Assembly (NCBI GenBank): GCA_037481655.1
Contig: JBBFLF010000009.1
Coordinates: 47,393-111,392, forward strand
Origin: Desulfobaccales bacterium
GTDB lineage: Bacteria; Desulfobacterota; Desulfobaccia; Desulfobaccales; 0-14-0-80-60-11
DNA: 64,000 nucleotides
Direction: 5' to 3'
Shown here: positions 16,827 to 25,517 of the stretch, piece after piece
Layout of the letters: the number at the start of each line of letters is the position of its first letter
Position numbering within the stretch: the stretch's first letter is position 1
The notes under the pieces: generated by a model
What the model saw: the letters and a program-made list of their open reading frames with translations, nothing else
Databases searched by the model: none
What the model was told of the DNA's origin: nothing
Made by a program: the position numbers and the translations under genes

Positions 16827-17387
16827 ATGAGCACCACAGGGGAAATTCCCACCGGCCGGGAAATGGCGGAAACGGAATTATTGAAAACCTTGTCCTTGGG
16901 GGTGGTGGGCGATTTGGGCCGGCTCCTCAAGGAGCAGGGGCTAGGCCGGCGGCCGGTGAAGATCCTGGAAGCCCTCATCTTCGCCATGTTTTTCGTCACC
17001 GAGGCCTATCTCACCTCCCGCCATGGGGATCTGGAGGCGGCCACCCCGCCCTTGAACCGCTTCCATGACGCCATGATTGAATACATCTTCCGGGAGATCA
17101 TCTACAAACACTCCCAGGCGGCGGACCAGGAGGAGCTGAAGGCCCGCTTCCACCAGGTGCAGGACACCCTCAACGACCGTTATCAGGAGTATCGCCAAGG
17201 CTTCGTGGAGGACTTCCAGCGCCAGGACAAGAGTTTCGCCAGCACCCTCACCGCCTTTCTGGGGCATCTCTTCCAGACCCCCCTGGAGGACGCCTCCCAG
17301 ACTGAAGCTCTCATGGCCCCCATGTCGGAGAAGCTGGCCTATTTCTGGCGGGGCTGCCTCATGTCCCTGGCCCAGCAGCCGGCGTAG
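16827..17387 (+). CDS. Conserved-looking helical protein of unknown function
   Basis: The 186-residue product is not recognised. It is predicted to be almost all alpha-helical and cytoplasmic, without a signal peptide. Features are a hydrophobic helix VKILEALIFAMFFVTEAYL (about residues 46-64) and several acidic, aromatic-rich helices. The ATG at 16827 is preceded by AAAGGAGAG; an earlier ATG at 16767 lacks such a site. It is 105 bases after pdxJ and 37 bases before a PHP phosphoesterase, so co-transcription is likely. Codon use looks like that of its neighbours. Confidence 0.65.
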   Translation: MSTTGEIPTGREMAETELLKTLSLGVVGDLGRLLKEQGLGRRPVKILEALIFAMFFVTEAYLTSRHGDLEAATPPLNRFHDAMIEYIFREIIYKHSQAADQEELKARFHQVQDTLNDRYQEYRQGFVEDFQRQDKSFASTLTAFLGHLFQTPLEDASQTEALMAPMSEKLAYFWRGCLMSLAQQPA

Positions 17388-17424
17388 TCACCCTCTACGG
17401 CGGGGAAAGGAGCGCCCCGCCCCC

Positions 17425-18306
17425 GTGGCCAAAAACATGCCGCAGTTGGTGGACCTGCACACCCACAGCACCGCCTCGGACGGCTCCCTCCCGCCCCGGG
17501 AGGTGGTGCGCCTGGCCAAGGCCCGGGGCCTTACGGCCATCGCCCTCACCGACCACGACACCATCGAGGGGTTGGCGGAGGCGGTGGCCGCCGGCCAGGA
17601 ACTGGGGCTGGAGGTCATCCCCGGGGTGGAGATCAGCGCCCGGCACCCCCGCGGCTCCATGCACATCCTGGGCTACTTCCTCGATTGGCAAAGCCCTTTG
17701 CTGGCCCAAAGGCTGGCCGTCCTGCAGCAGGCCCGGGCGGACCGCAACCCTCAGATCATCGCCAAACTCAATGCCCTGGGGATCCCTTTGACCCTGGCCC
17801 AGGTGGAGGCGGTGAGCGGCGGCGGCCAGGTGGGGCGGCCCCACATCGCCCGGGCCCTGTGGGAGGCGGGCTATGTGGGCAGCATCCAGGAGGCCTTTGA
17901 CATCTACCTGGGGAACGACGGCAAGGCCTATGTGAGCAAGTTCCGCTTCCCGCCGGCGGAGGCCATCGCCATGATACGGGAGGCGGGCGGGGTGGCGGTG
18001 CTGGCCCATCCCTTTACCCTCAACCCCGCCGATGTCGCCGAGTTGCGGGCCCTCCTTGCGGAGCTGACGGCCCTGGGTTTGGCGGGGGTGGAGTGCTACT
18101 ACCCGGAGCACACCCCGGAGCAGGAGGCCTTGTACCTGGCCCTGGCCCGGGAGTTCAACCTGGCGGTGAGCGGCGGCTCGGATTTCCACGGCGACAACAA
18201 GCCGGAGGTGGAGCTGGGCCGGGTGAGCATTCAGGCCAAGCTCACCTATGACCTGGTGGCCGGACTGAAAGCCAGACGCATCGCCCAGCTCAGCTCCCCG
18301 GCCTGA
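17425..18306 (+). CDS. PHP-domain phosphoesterase (YciV/RNase AM-like)
   Basis: The 293-residue product has the PHP metal-binding motifs: DLHTHSTASDG near the N-terminus, LTDHDT, IPGVEIS, an internal GRPHIARAL, AHPF and a terminal SGGSDFHGDNK. This arrangement matches the YciV family, whose characterised members release 5' nucleotides from RNA or act on 3',5'-nucleotide bisphosphates. The GTG at 17425 lies about 11 bases after AAAGGAG; an ATG at 17437 would also keep the domain. Substrate is inferred from family only. Confidence 0.88.
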   Translation: MAKNMPQLVDLHTHSTASDGSLPPREVVRLAKARGLTAIALTDHDTIEGLAEAVAAGQELGLEVIPGVEISARHPRGSMHILGYFLDWQSPLLAQRLAVLQQARADRNPQIIAKLNALGIPLTLAQVEAVSGGGQVGRPHIARALWEAGYVGSIQEAFDIYLGNDGKAYVSKFRFPPAEAIAMIREAGGVAVLAHPFTLNPADVAELRALLAELTALGLAGVECYYPEHTPEQEALYLALAREFNLAVSGGSDFHGDNKPEVELGRVSIQAKLTYDLVAGLKARRIAQLSSPA

Positions 18307-18355
18307 CCCGCCCCCGGAGATCTGTCCTACTTTCCGGCGGGTTTCTGGAACTTTT
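18307..18355 (+). terminator. Possible terminator after the PHP gene
   Basis: Arms CCCG/CGGG (18307-18310, 18338-18341) and CCGGA/TCCGG (18314-18318, 18333-18337) form an interrupted stem followed by TTTCTGGAACTTTTT. The bulge and the split T-tract make it a modest candidate. Confidence 0.35.
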
Positions 18356-18364
18356 TCCTCAAGC

Positions 18365-18440
18365 CTCTTTACTTCGGCAAAACAAACCTTAAATTTATTG
18401 AAAATGATATATACTATTTTAATAGAGATTATTAGGAGAA
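18365..18440 (+). promoter_or_regulatory. AT-rich promoter region upstream of hdrCBA
   Basis: This block is sharply AT-richer than its surroundings. It holds a good -10 hexamer (TATACT at 18410-18415) and an inverted repeat CTATT-TT-AATAG just after it, but no convincing -35 at the right distance. About 170 bases of leader separate it from the hdrC-like gene, so the transcript may carry a long untranslated region or an activator may be used. Confidence 0.35.
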
Positions 18441-18587
18441 GTGGGGATTCCTGCCCTGGGCATGCTTCTGCCAGGTTTCTGGGTGGTCAGGGGGTCTGAC
18501 GATGAAAGGGTGGACTCCCGTCTGCCTGCTAAAGCAATTTACCGGCGATAAAATGGCGGGCTTTTTTACCCCTCTGGAAGGATAACC

Positions 18588-19148
18588 ATGGCTGAGAGCC
18601 TTGCCTTCGCCTTGGCGGAAAATCTGGCCGCCGCCGGCCTGGCGGTGGATACCTGTTACCAGTGCCGCAAGTGCAGCAATGGCTGCCCCTTGGTCTTTGC
18701 CATGGACCTGCCGCCGGATCGGGTCATCCGGCTGGCCCTCCTGGGGGGGGAGGCGGAGCTTTTAGCCTGCCGCACCATCTGGGTGTGCTCCTCTTGCGAG
18801 ACCTGCACCACCCGTTGCCCCAACGGCATTGACATCGCCGGGGTGATGGACTGGCTGAAAGAGCAGGCGGTGGCCAAAGGTGCGGCCGTGCCGGAGCCCG
18901 AGGTGCGGGATTTTCACCGGGCCTTCCTGGGGGCCGTGAAGCTCATGGGCGGGCGCCTCTCCGAGCCCGTGGTCATGGCCTTGTACACGCTGAAGGGCGG
19001 CCGCTGGCTCACGAAGCTCCGCCGCAGCGCCGCCGCCGGGGAATTGGCCACGGCGCTGGGGCTCCTGAAGCGCCGGCGCCTGCCGCTTACTCCGCCGCCT
19101 CGCCTGGGCGGTGCCGGAGAAGTGGCCCGCATTTTGCGGCGCTGGTGA
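18588..19148 (+). CDS. hdrC: Heterodisulfide reductase subunit C-like iron-sulfur protein
   Basis: The 186-residue product has two [4Fe-4S] ferredoxin motifs, Cys23/26/29/33 (CYQCRKCSNGCP) and Cys67/70/73/77 (CSSCETCTTRCP), followed by a helical C-terminal region, as in HdrC. It passes electrons between HdrA and the catalytic HdrB in cytoplasmic Hdr complexes. The ATG at 18588 is preceded by GGAAGGA. The next genes are HdrB- and HdrA-like, so this is a complete hdrCBA set. In non-methanogens the physiological disulfide or other substrate is not established. Confidence 0.9.
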   Translation: MAESLAFALAENLAAAGLAVDTCYQCRKCSNGCPLVFAMDLPPDRVIRLALLGGEAELLACRTIWVCSSCETCTTRCPNGIDIAGVMDWLKEQAVAKGAAVPEPEVRDFHRAFLGAVKLMGGRLSEPVVMALYTLKGGRWLTKLRRSAAAGELATALGLLKRRRLPLTPPPRLGGAGEVARILRRW

Positions 19149-19231
19149 GGAAAGGCCGGGCACCGTTTCCGGAACGGGGCTGGCAGGACACGTTGGCCGG
19201 GGCCCGACCCCGGCCCGGATATAAAAACGCC

Positions 19232-20062
19232 ATGAAACTTTCGTATTATCCCGGCTGCTCCCTGGAGGGGACCGCCGCCGACTATGCCGCCAGTATCGCC
19301 GGAGTGGCGGAACTGCTAGGGCTCACCCTGGCGGAGCTGCCGGACTGGAACTGCTGCGGCGCCAGCGCCGCCCACAGCCTGGATGAGGCAGCCGCCCGGG
19401 CCCTGCCGGTGCGCAATCTCCGGCTGGCCCAGACGGTGGGCCTGGATGTGGTGGCGCCCTGCGCCCTGTGTTTCAACCGCCTCAAGGCCGGCGCCAAGGC
19501 CCTGGCGGCGGAAGGGGAACGCCCGACTTTCCGGGTCTGGGACCTCTTGGACCTCCTCACCCAGCCTTATTTTTTGCAGCGGATGGCTGACCTCCGGGCG
19601 CGGCCCCTCACCGGCCTGCAAGCGGTGTGCTACTACGGCTGCCTGGTGAACCGGCCCCCCCACATCACCGATGCTGCCAATCCTGAAAATCCGGGCAATA
19701 TGGAGAAGCTTCTCCAGGTGTTGGGGGCCACGCCTCTGGAGTGGTCCTTTAAGACCGACTGCTGCGGCGCCGGCCTGGCGGTGGCTCGGCCGGACCTCAT
19801 TGACCGGCTGGTCCAGCGCCTCTATGACCGGGCGCTTCGGGCCGGGGCCGAGTGCCTGGTGGTCTCCTGCCAAATGTGCCAGGCCAATCTGGACCTGCCC
19901 CAGGCCCGGATCTCCCGGCAGGCCGGGAAGAAATATGAGCTGCCGGTGCTCTACTTCACCGAGCTCATCGCCCTGGCCCTGGGCCATCCCGAGGTGCCCC
20001 GGTGGCTGGCCCGCCACCTGGTGGATCCCCGGCCGCTGCTCACGGCCAAGGGCTTGTTATGA
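19232..20062 (+). CDS. hdrB: Heterodisulfide reductase subunit B-like protein (two CCG domains)
   Basis: The 276-residue product has two cysteine-rich CCG domains. The first reads YYPGCSLEG, CCGASAAHS and PCALCFN. The second reads YYGCLVNRP, CCGAGLAVARP and SCQMCQ. In methanogen HdrB these ligate two non-cubane iron-sulfur clusters that reduce the disulfide. All expected cysteines are present. The start at ATG 19232 gives the canonical MKLSYYPGCS N-terminus; an upstream GTG at 19145 overlapping hdrC would add 29 atypical residues, so it is less likely. No strong ribosome-binding site precedes 19232. Confidence 0.9.
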   Translation: MKLSYYPGCSLEGTAADYAASIAGVAELLGLTLAELPDWNCCGASAAHSLDEAAARALPVRNLRLAQTVGLDVVAPCALCFNRLKAGAKALAAEGERPTFRVWDLLDLLTQPYFLQRMADLRARPLTGLQAVCYYGCLVNRPPHITDAANPENPGNMEKLLQVLGATPLEWSFKTDCCGAGLAVARPDLIDRLVQRLYDRALRAGAECLVVSCQMCQANLDLPQARISRQAGKKYELPVLYFTELIALALGHPEVPRWLARHLVDPRPLLTAKGLL

Positions 20063-20147
20063 CGTGCCAGCCTTGCACTTAAGGGTTGGGGTGAGAAGAG
20101 TCTTTATTTCCGGGCTCTGCAGCGCATGACGCAGGTCCGGTAATGAC

Positions 20148-23100
20148 ATGCCAATGGAAAACCTTTTACTAGAAAAAACGTCCACACCCCAAACCGAGGC
20201 GTCCCCCGTGGGCGCCGTTTTGGTGGTGGGCGGCGGCATCGCCGGCCTGCAGGCGGCCCTGGACTTGGCCGACAGCGGCTTTTTCGTCTATCTGGCGGAC
20301 AAGGAGCCGGCCCTGGGCGGGGTCATGTCCCAACTGGACAAGACCTTCCCCACCAACGACTGTTCCACCTGCATCCTCTCCCCCAAGCTGGCGGAGGCGG
20401 GCAGGCATCTGAACATCGAGATCATCGCCCCGGCCCGGGTGGTGGAGATTGCCGGCCAGGCCGGGAATTTTGCCGTGCGCCTTGTCGAGCCGGCCCGCGG
20501 CGTCAGCCTGGAGAAATGCATCGCCTGCGGCATCTGCGCCGAGAAATGCCCCAAGCGGGTGCCCGACCCCTTCAACGAAGGCCTGGGCCACCGCAAGGCC
20601 GCTTATCTCCGTTATCCTCAGGCCGTGCCCCTGAAGTATTGCATCGACAAGGACCACTGCCTCTACTTCCTGAGGGGGGTGTGCCGGGCCTGCGAGCGTT
20701 TTTGTCCCACGAAGGCCATTGACCTCACCGAACCGGACCGGGAACGGCGCCTGCAGGTGGGCGCCATCATCCTGGCCCCGGGGTTTCGGCCGGTGGACGC
20801 CCGCCTCAAGCCGGAGCTGGGCTGGGGGCGGTATCCCAATGTGCTCACCGCCCTCCAGTTCGAGCGCCTCCTGTCCGCCACCGGCCCCACCGCCGGGGAA
20901 CTTAGGCGCCCCAGCGACGGCCGCCACCCCCGCAGGGTGGCCTGGCTGCACTGCGTGGGCTCCCGGGATGAGACTATCGGCCGGGGCTTCTGCTCCGCCG
21001 CCTGCTGCATGTTCGCGGTGAAGCAGGCCATCATCGCCAAGGAGCACGACCGGGAGCTTCAGCCCACCCTGTTCTATATTGACCTGAGGGCGCAGGGGAA
21101 GGGCTTCGACAACTACTGCGCCTGGGCCGAGCAGGTGGGGGTGCGCTTCGTGCGCTCCCACATCTCCCGCATCACCGAAGAACCCCGCACCCACGACCTG
21201 GAGATCACCTTTTTGGATGAATCGGGCGAGCTTAAGGAGGAGGTCTTCGATCTGGCGGTCCTGGCCACCGGCTTTGACATCCCCGCCGAGGTGAGGCAGT
21301 TGGCGGAGACCGCCGGCATTGCCGTCAACCGCTGGGGCTTTTGCCCGGGTGAGGGGCTGGAGGCGGTGGTCACGAACCGGCCGGGGATTTTCGTCTGCGG
21401 GGTCTTTCAGGGGCCAAAGGACATCCCGGAGACCGTGAGCCAGGCCTCCGCCGCTGCGGCCCAGGCGGCCATGCTCCTGGCGCCGGCCCGGGGCACTCTC
21501 ACCCGGCAGCCGCAGTATCCCACGGAGCGGCAGGTCGTGGGGGAGCCCCCCCGCATCGGGGTCTTTGTCTGCCACTGCGGCATCAACATCGCCGGGGTGG
21601 TGGACGTGGCCCGAGTAGCGGAGTATGCCCGAAGCCTCCCCGGCGTGGTCTATGCCGAGGACAGCCTGTTCATGTGCTCCAATGAGACCCTGAGCCACAT
21701 CCAGGAAGTCATCCGGCAGGAGAACCTCAACCGGGTGGTGGTGGCTGCCTGCAGCCCCCGCACCCATGAGCCCCTGTTTCAGGAGGCCTTGCGGGGCGCC
21801 GGGCTGAACAAGTATCTCTTTTACCTGGCCAATATCCGCAACCAGGACTCCTGGGTGCACTTCCGGGAGCCGGAGGCGGCCACAGAAAAGGCCATGGCCC
21901 TGGTGCGCATGGCCGTGGCCCGGGTGGCAAGGCAGGCGCCGCTCACTGAAACCCCGGCTGCCGTCACCCGGGAGGCCCTGGTGGTAGGAGGCGGCCTGGC
22001 GGGGCTCACCGCCGCCCTCACCCTGGCGGAGGCCGGCCTGCCGGTGACCCTGGTGGAGCAGGAAGAGCGTCTCGGCGGGCTTATTCCCCGCTTGCGCACC
22101 ACCCTGGAAGGCTGTGATCTGGTGGGCCACGTCAAGGACCTCGCCCAGAAGGTGCACAAGCATCCCCGCATCCGGGTCCTGCTGCCAGCCCGGCTGGCCC
22201 GGCTGGCCGGCCAGGCCGGGAACTTCACGGCACAGATAGAGACGCCTGCAAGCCTCGAGGAAGTGCGCTTCGGGGCCGCCGTCATCGCCACCGGCGGGGC
22301 CCCCTATGAGCCCACGGAATATCTGCACGGCCGTCACCCCCGGGTGGTGACCCAGCTCCGTCTGGGGGAGATGCTGGCGGAGCAGCCCGAGGCCCTGGGA
22401 GAGGCCCCCACGGTGGTGATGATCCAGTGCGTGGGCTCCCGGGAGCCGGCCCACCCCTACTGCAGCCGCATCTGCTGCAGCGAGGCGGTGAAAAACGCCC
22501 TGGCCCTAAGAAAACTCAGGCCTCGGGCCCGGGTAATCATCCTCTACCGGGATATGCGCACCTTCGGCTTTCGGGAACTGTATTACCGTCAGGCCCGGGA
22601 GGCCGGAGTGCGCTTTGTGCGCTTTGTGCCGGAGAAGCCGCCCCAGGTGAGCCCGGCAGGCGAGGGCCTGGCGGTGGCGGTGTGGGATGCCCAACTCCGG
22701 GACACTTTGACCCTGCCGGCGGACTGGCTGGTGCTCTCCGCCGCCCTGCGGCCCCATCCCGGCACCCGGGAGGTGGCCCAGCTCTGCAAGCTCCCGTACG
22801 ACGCCGACGGCTTCCTTCTGGAGGCGCATCAGAAGCTCCGGCCCCTCGAGTTCGCCACCGCCGGCTACTTTCTCTGCGGCCTGGCCCACGGACCCAAGTT
22901 CGCCGAGGAGATCATCACCCAGGCCCGGGGCGCGGCCTCCCGGGCGCTGACGCTTCTGGCCCAGGAATGCCGGTGGGTGGGCGGCCCGGTGGCCCAGGTC
23001 ATCACCGCCCGCTGCGCCGAATGCCTCACCTGTGTCCGGGTCTGCCCCTTCCAGGTGCCGGTCATCGACCCCCACAGCCACAAGGCCTACATCGATCCGG

Positions 23101-23213
23101 CCCGCTGCCAGGGCTGCGGCATCTGCCCGGCGGAATGCCCCTATAAGGCCATCACCTTCCACCACGCCGCAGACGACCAGCTCCTGGCGGAGATCGCCGC
23201 GGCGATGGACTGA
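20148..23213 (+). CDS. hdrA: Double-length HdrA-like flavin/iron-sulfur protein
   Basis: The 1021-residue product is two HdrA modules in tandem. Residues about 20-460 form the first FAD module, with GGGIAGLQAALDLADSGF, the NDCSTCILSPKL cysteines, ferredoxin-like CIACGICAEKCP and CRACERFCP, and CVGSRDE. Residues about 470-600 are the HdrA N-terminal domain (RIGVFVCHCGINIAGVVDV, VVVAACSPRTHEP). The second FAD module (GGGLAGLTAALTLAEAG) follows. Two closing ferredoxin motifs are CAECLTCVRVCP and CQGCGICPAECP. HdrA bifurcates or transfers electrons to HdrC/HdrB. No MvhD, FloX or hydrogenase gene is adjacent, so the electron donor is unknown. Confidence 0.92.
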   Translation: MPMENLLLEKTSTPQTEASPVGAVLVVGGGIAGLQAALDLADSGFFVYLADKEPALGGVMSQLDKTFPTNDCSTCILSPKLAEAGRHLNIEIIAPARVVEIAGQAGNFAVRLVEPARGVSLEKCIACGICAEKCPKRVPDPFNEGLGHRKAAYLRYPQAVPLKYCIDKDHCLYFLRGVCRACERFCPTKAIDLTEPDRERRLQVGAIILAPGFRPVDARLKPELGWGRYPNVLTALQFERLLSATGPTAGELRRPSDGRHPRRVAWLHCVGSRDETIGRGFCSAACCMFAVKQAIIAKEHDRELQPTLFYIDLRAQGKGFDNYCAWAEQVGVRFVRSHISRITEEPRTHDLEITFLDESGELKEEVFDLAVLATGFDIPAEVRQLAETAGIAVNRWGFCPGEGLEAVVTNRPGIFVCGVFQGPKDIPETVSQASAAAAQAAMLLAPARGTLTRQPQYPTERQVVGEPPRIGVFVCHCGINIAGVVDVARVAEYARSLPGVVYAEDSLFMCSNETLSHIQEVIRQENLNRVVVAACSPRTHEPLFQEALRGAGLNKYLFYLANIRNQDSWVHFREPEAATEKAMALVRMAVARVARQAPLTETPAAVTREALVVGGGLAGLTAALTLAEAGLPVTLVEQEERLGGLIPRLRTTLEGCDLVGHVKDLAQKVHKHPRIRVLLPARLARLAGQAGNFTAQIETPASLEEVRFGAAVIATGGAPYEPTEYLHGRHPRVVTQLRLGEMLAEQPEALGEAPTVVMIQCVGSREPAHPYCSRICCSEAVKNALALRKLRPRARVIILYRDMRTFGFRELYYRQAREAGVRFVRFVPEKPPQVSPAGEGLAVAVWDAQLRDTLTLPADWLVLSAALRPHPGTREVAQLCKLPYDADGFLLEAHQKLRPLEFATAGYFLCGLAHGPKFAEEIITQARGAASRALTLLAQECRWVGGPVAQVITARCAECLTCVRVCPFQVPVIDPHSHKAYIDPARCQGCGICPAECPYKAITFHHAADDQLLAEIAAAMD

Positions 23214-23315
23214 GGGCCGCTGCCGCCGGCCCGTTTCCTCAGGCGTTTTCCCCCTTATCTAGGGCTTGCCATGCCGGGTGCCCATCTTTACAATGCCGGC
23301 AAGGAGGCCGCGGCC

Positions 23316-24386
23316 ATGGTTGAGATCCGCCGCTTTCTCAAGGAAGGGGAAGACACCGGCGCCCTGGAGCGCGTCCTGGCCTGTCTGGAGTTCTCCAAGG
23401 CCCTCATGGGCGTCTGTGACATGGAGACGCTCCTGACCCAGGTCCTGAAGCGCATCTCCCAGCTCATTCCGGCCCGCAACTGGTCCCTGCTGCTCCTGGA
23501 CCAGAAGACCATGGAACTCTACTTCGCGGTGACCGTGGGGGTGGACCCGGAGCCCCTGAAGCACATCCGCTTGAAGCTGGGGGAGGGCATTGCTGGCACC
23601 GTGGCTTTGAGCGGCCGGCCCATCTTCATCCCCGACGCCCCCAAGGATCCTCGCTTCTGCGCCCGGGTGGACGAGGTCACCGGCTTTGTCACCCGCTCCA
23701 TCATTGCTCTCCCCCTGGTGGTGCGTAACCAGGTCATCGGCGTGTTCGAGGTGGTGAACGTGGAGGATGAGGAGGTGTTCACCGCCCGTTACCTGCCGCT
23801 CTTGAATATCCTGGCGGATTATGTGGCCATCGCGGTGGACAACGTCTATAACCTCCAGAAACTCCAGGCCCGCACCTTCATCGACGAAGTCACCGGCTTT
23901 TACAACACCCGCTATCTGGCCGCCAAGCTGGACCGTTACCTGGAGGACCTGGTGGCCAAGGGCCGGGAGCTCTCTTTAGTGTTCCTGGATCTGGACAATT
24001 TCAAGGGCATTGTTGACAACCACGGGCATCTGGCGGGGAGCAAGGTGCTCACCGAAGTGGCCCGGGTGCTGGCCTCCGGTCTGGGGCCGGAGGACAGCCT
24101 CATCCGCTATGGCGGCGATGAATTCATCATTCTCCTGCCGGGCGTCAGCCAAAAGGCGGCCCTGGAGCTGGTGCGCCGCCTGCGCCAGACCCTCAACCAG
24201 GCCCGTTTTTTGCAGGAGGAAGGCATCAATCTGACGCTGACGGCCAGCTACGGCATCGCCACCCTGCCCCAGGACGCCCAGGACAAGGAGACCCTGCTGC
24301 GCATCGCCGATCGGGCCATGTTCCGGGGCAAAAACCGGGGCAAGGACTGCATCATGGTGGGGGAGGCCCTGAGCCCGGTCACCTGA
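23316..24386 (+). CDS. GAF-GGDEF diguanylate cyclase
   Basis: The 356-residue product has an N-terminal GAF domain (about residues 20-185; ARNWSLLLLDQ, GLV-type strands and a VVNVEDEE turn) and a C-terminal GGDEF domain with intact active site YGGDEF (about residue 264). It should make cyclic di-GMP in response to a ligand or redox signal sensed by the GAF domain. The RxxD inhibitory site five residues before GGDEF is not present (the region reads GPEDSLIR). The ATG at 23316 has AGGAGG at 23302-23307. An upstream ATG at 23271 precedes this site and is less likely. Confidence 0.88.
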   Translation: MVEIRRFLKEGEDTGALERVLACLEFSKALMGVCDMETLLTQVLKRISQLIPARNWSLLLLDQKTMELYFAVTVGVDPEPLKHIRLKLGEGIAGTVALSGRPIFIPDAPKDPRFCARVDEVTGFVTRSIIALPLVVRNQVIGVFEVVNVEDEEVFTARYLPLLNILADYVAIAVDNVYNLQKLQARTFIDEVTGFYNTRYLAAKLDRYLEDLVAKGRELSLVFLDLDNFKGIVDNHGHLAGSKVLTEVARVLASGLGPEDSLIRYGGDEFIILLPGVSQKAALELVRRLRQTLNQARFLQEEGINLTLTASYGIATLPQDAQDKETLLRIADRAMFRGKNRGKDCIMVGEALSPVT

Positions 24387-24469
24387 TGGGAGAAAGAGGC
24401 CTTTGCGGGAGGGGGAAAGCGAGGCGCCTCGGGTCACGGCCGACCTGCGTCCTCTTCCGGAGGTAGGAC

Positions 24470-24925
24470 ATGCGCAAACTTTTGGCAGTTCTGGGAGTAG
24501 CGGTGCTCCTGTGGGGATGCCAGCGGGGCCCCACGGCCGAGGAGGAGGCCCGCGCCTGGCTGGAAAAGGGCCTCCAGCAGTTCCAGAATCGGCAATATTC
24601 GCAAGCCATTGACAGCCTTTCCCGGGCGACGGCCTCTCCGCCCCAGGCCGCGGCCGCCTACACCCTCCTGGGTCTGGCCTATCGCTTCCACTACTATGAG
24701 CTCCGGGACCAGGACCTGCGGGCCAAGGAGGTGGAGGCCTACCGCCGGGCCTTGGCCGCCGATCCGGAATACTGGCTGGCCCACTATCATCTGGGCACCA
24801 CCCTCTATTACGACGGGGAACAGGCGGCGGCACGAGAACATTTCCGCCGGGTGGTGGCGCTCCAGCCGCAGCATCCCGATCGGGCCCAGCTGGAGGAGAT
24901 GATCGCCGCCGGGGAGACGCCGTGA
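24470..24925 (+). CDS. TPR-containing lipoprotein
   Basis: The 151-residue product begins with a lipoprotein signal whose lipobox is LLWGC (Cys17), then carries three TPR-like units (ARAWLEKGLQQFQNRQYSQA, AAAYTLLGLAYRFHYYEL, YWLAHYHLGTTLYYDGEQAA). It should be anchored at the envelope as a protein-protein adaptor. GGAGGTAGG precedes the ATG. Its stop overlaps the GTG start of a small cytochrome c gene, so the two products may work together. Confidence 0.8.
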   Translation: MRKLLAVLGVAVLLWGCQRGPTAEEEARAWLEKGLQQFQNRQYSQAIDSLSRATASPPQAAAAYTLLGLAYRFHYYELRDQDLRAKEVEAYRRALAADPEYWLAHYHLGTTLYYDGEQAAAREHFRRVVALQPQHPDRAQLEEMIAAGETP

Positions 24926-25221
24926 GTCGCACCCGGTGGGCAGGGATTGCCGTGGCGCTGTTTCTCCTGTGGACTGCGCCCGGCTGGTCCGGGGATCTCA
25001 CCGGGGAGGAACTGGCCCGGAGGCTGGGCTGCCGGGCCTGCCACACCTGGCAGGGGGCGGGAGGGACGCAAGCCCCCGCCTTGGACGGGGTGGGGCAACG
25101 GCTGAGCCGCCCTGAGCTGGAGCGCCGGCTCACCAGCACCCCCAGCCGGCGTATGCCCAGTTTTGCCTTCCTGCGCCCCCAGGACTGGCAGGCCCTGCTG
25201 ACCTTCCTGGAGGGCCTGTGA
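24922..25221 (+). CDS. Small exported mono-haem cytochrome c
   Basis: The 99-residue product has a signal peptide (about residues 1-24) and a single haem c motif CRACH (about residues 37-41). A C-terminal Met in RRMPSF is the likely distal ligand. This is the class I cytochrome c layout, in a minimal form of about 75 mature residues. GTG start overlapping the preceding lipoprotein gene (GTGA). It should be periplasmic and carry electrons; its partner is unknown. Confidence 0.82.
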   Translation: MSRTRWAGIAVALFLLWTAPGWSGDLTGEELARRLGCRACHTWQGAGGTQAPALDGVGQRLSRPELERRLTSTPSRRMPSFAFLRPQDWQALLTFLEGL

Positions 25222-25256
25222 AGCGAGAGCAATAAGGCCTGCCTCACATTTTTCCG

Positions 25257-25280
25257 AGGGCGGCTCCGCCCTGTTCTTTG
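25257..25280 (+). terminator. Terminator-like hairpin after the cytochrome c gene
   Basis: AGGGCGG (25257-25263) and CCGCCCT (25266-25272) form a perfect 7-bp stem with a very short loop, followed by GTTCTTTG. The T-tract is weak. Confidence 0.45.
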
Positions 25281-25517
25281 CCCTTAGCGGCCCTTGCCTG
25301 CCGGCCTCGGCGTCCTCTTCGGCCGAAGCCGTGATTATCCCCCGCCCCGACCGTTCTTGTCTTTCCCCCTCAAGATAACTATGTTAATAAACAAGACATT
25401 GCGGTCCTCCCGGCCGCTGACAGCCTTCCAGGAGCCAAGACAGGCGGCGGCCCAGGAGGGAGACACACCCCTGACTTTCCGGTGCTCAGGCAACCTCTCA
25501 CCGGAGGGAGTCCGGTT

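Noticed and set aside
19145..19231. hdrB start at the GTG overlapping hdrC
   Set aside because: It would add 29 residues not found in HdrB proteins; the ATG at 19232 gives the usual N-terminus, although its ribosome-binding site is weak.
20169..22454. 761-codon minus-strand open frame opposite hdrA
   Set aside because: It mirrors a strongly recognised HdrA gene and is a by-product of codon bias.
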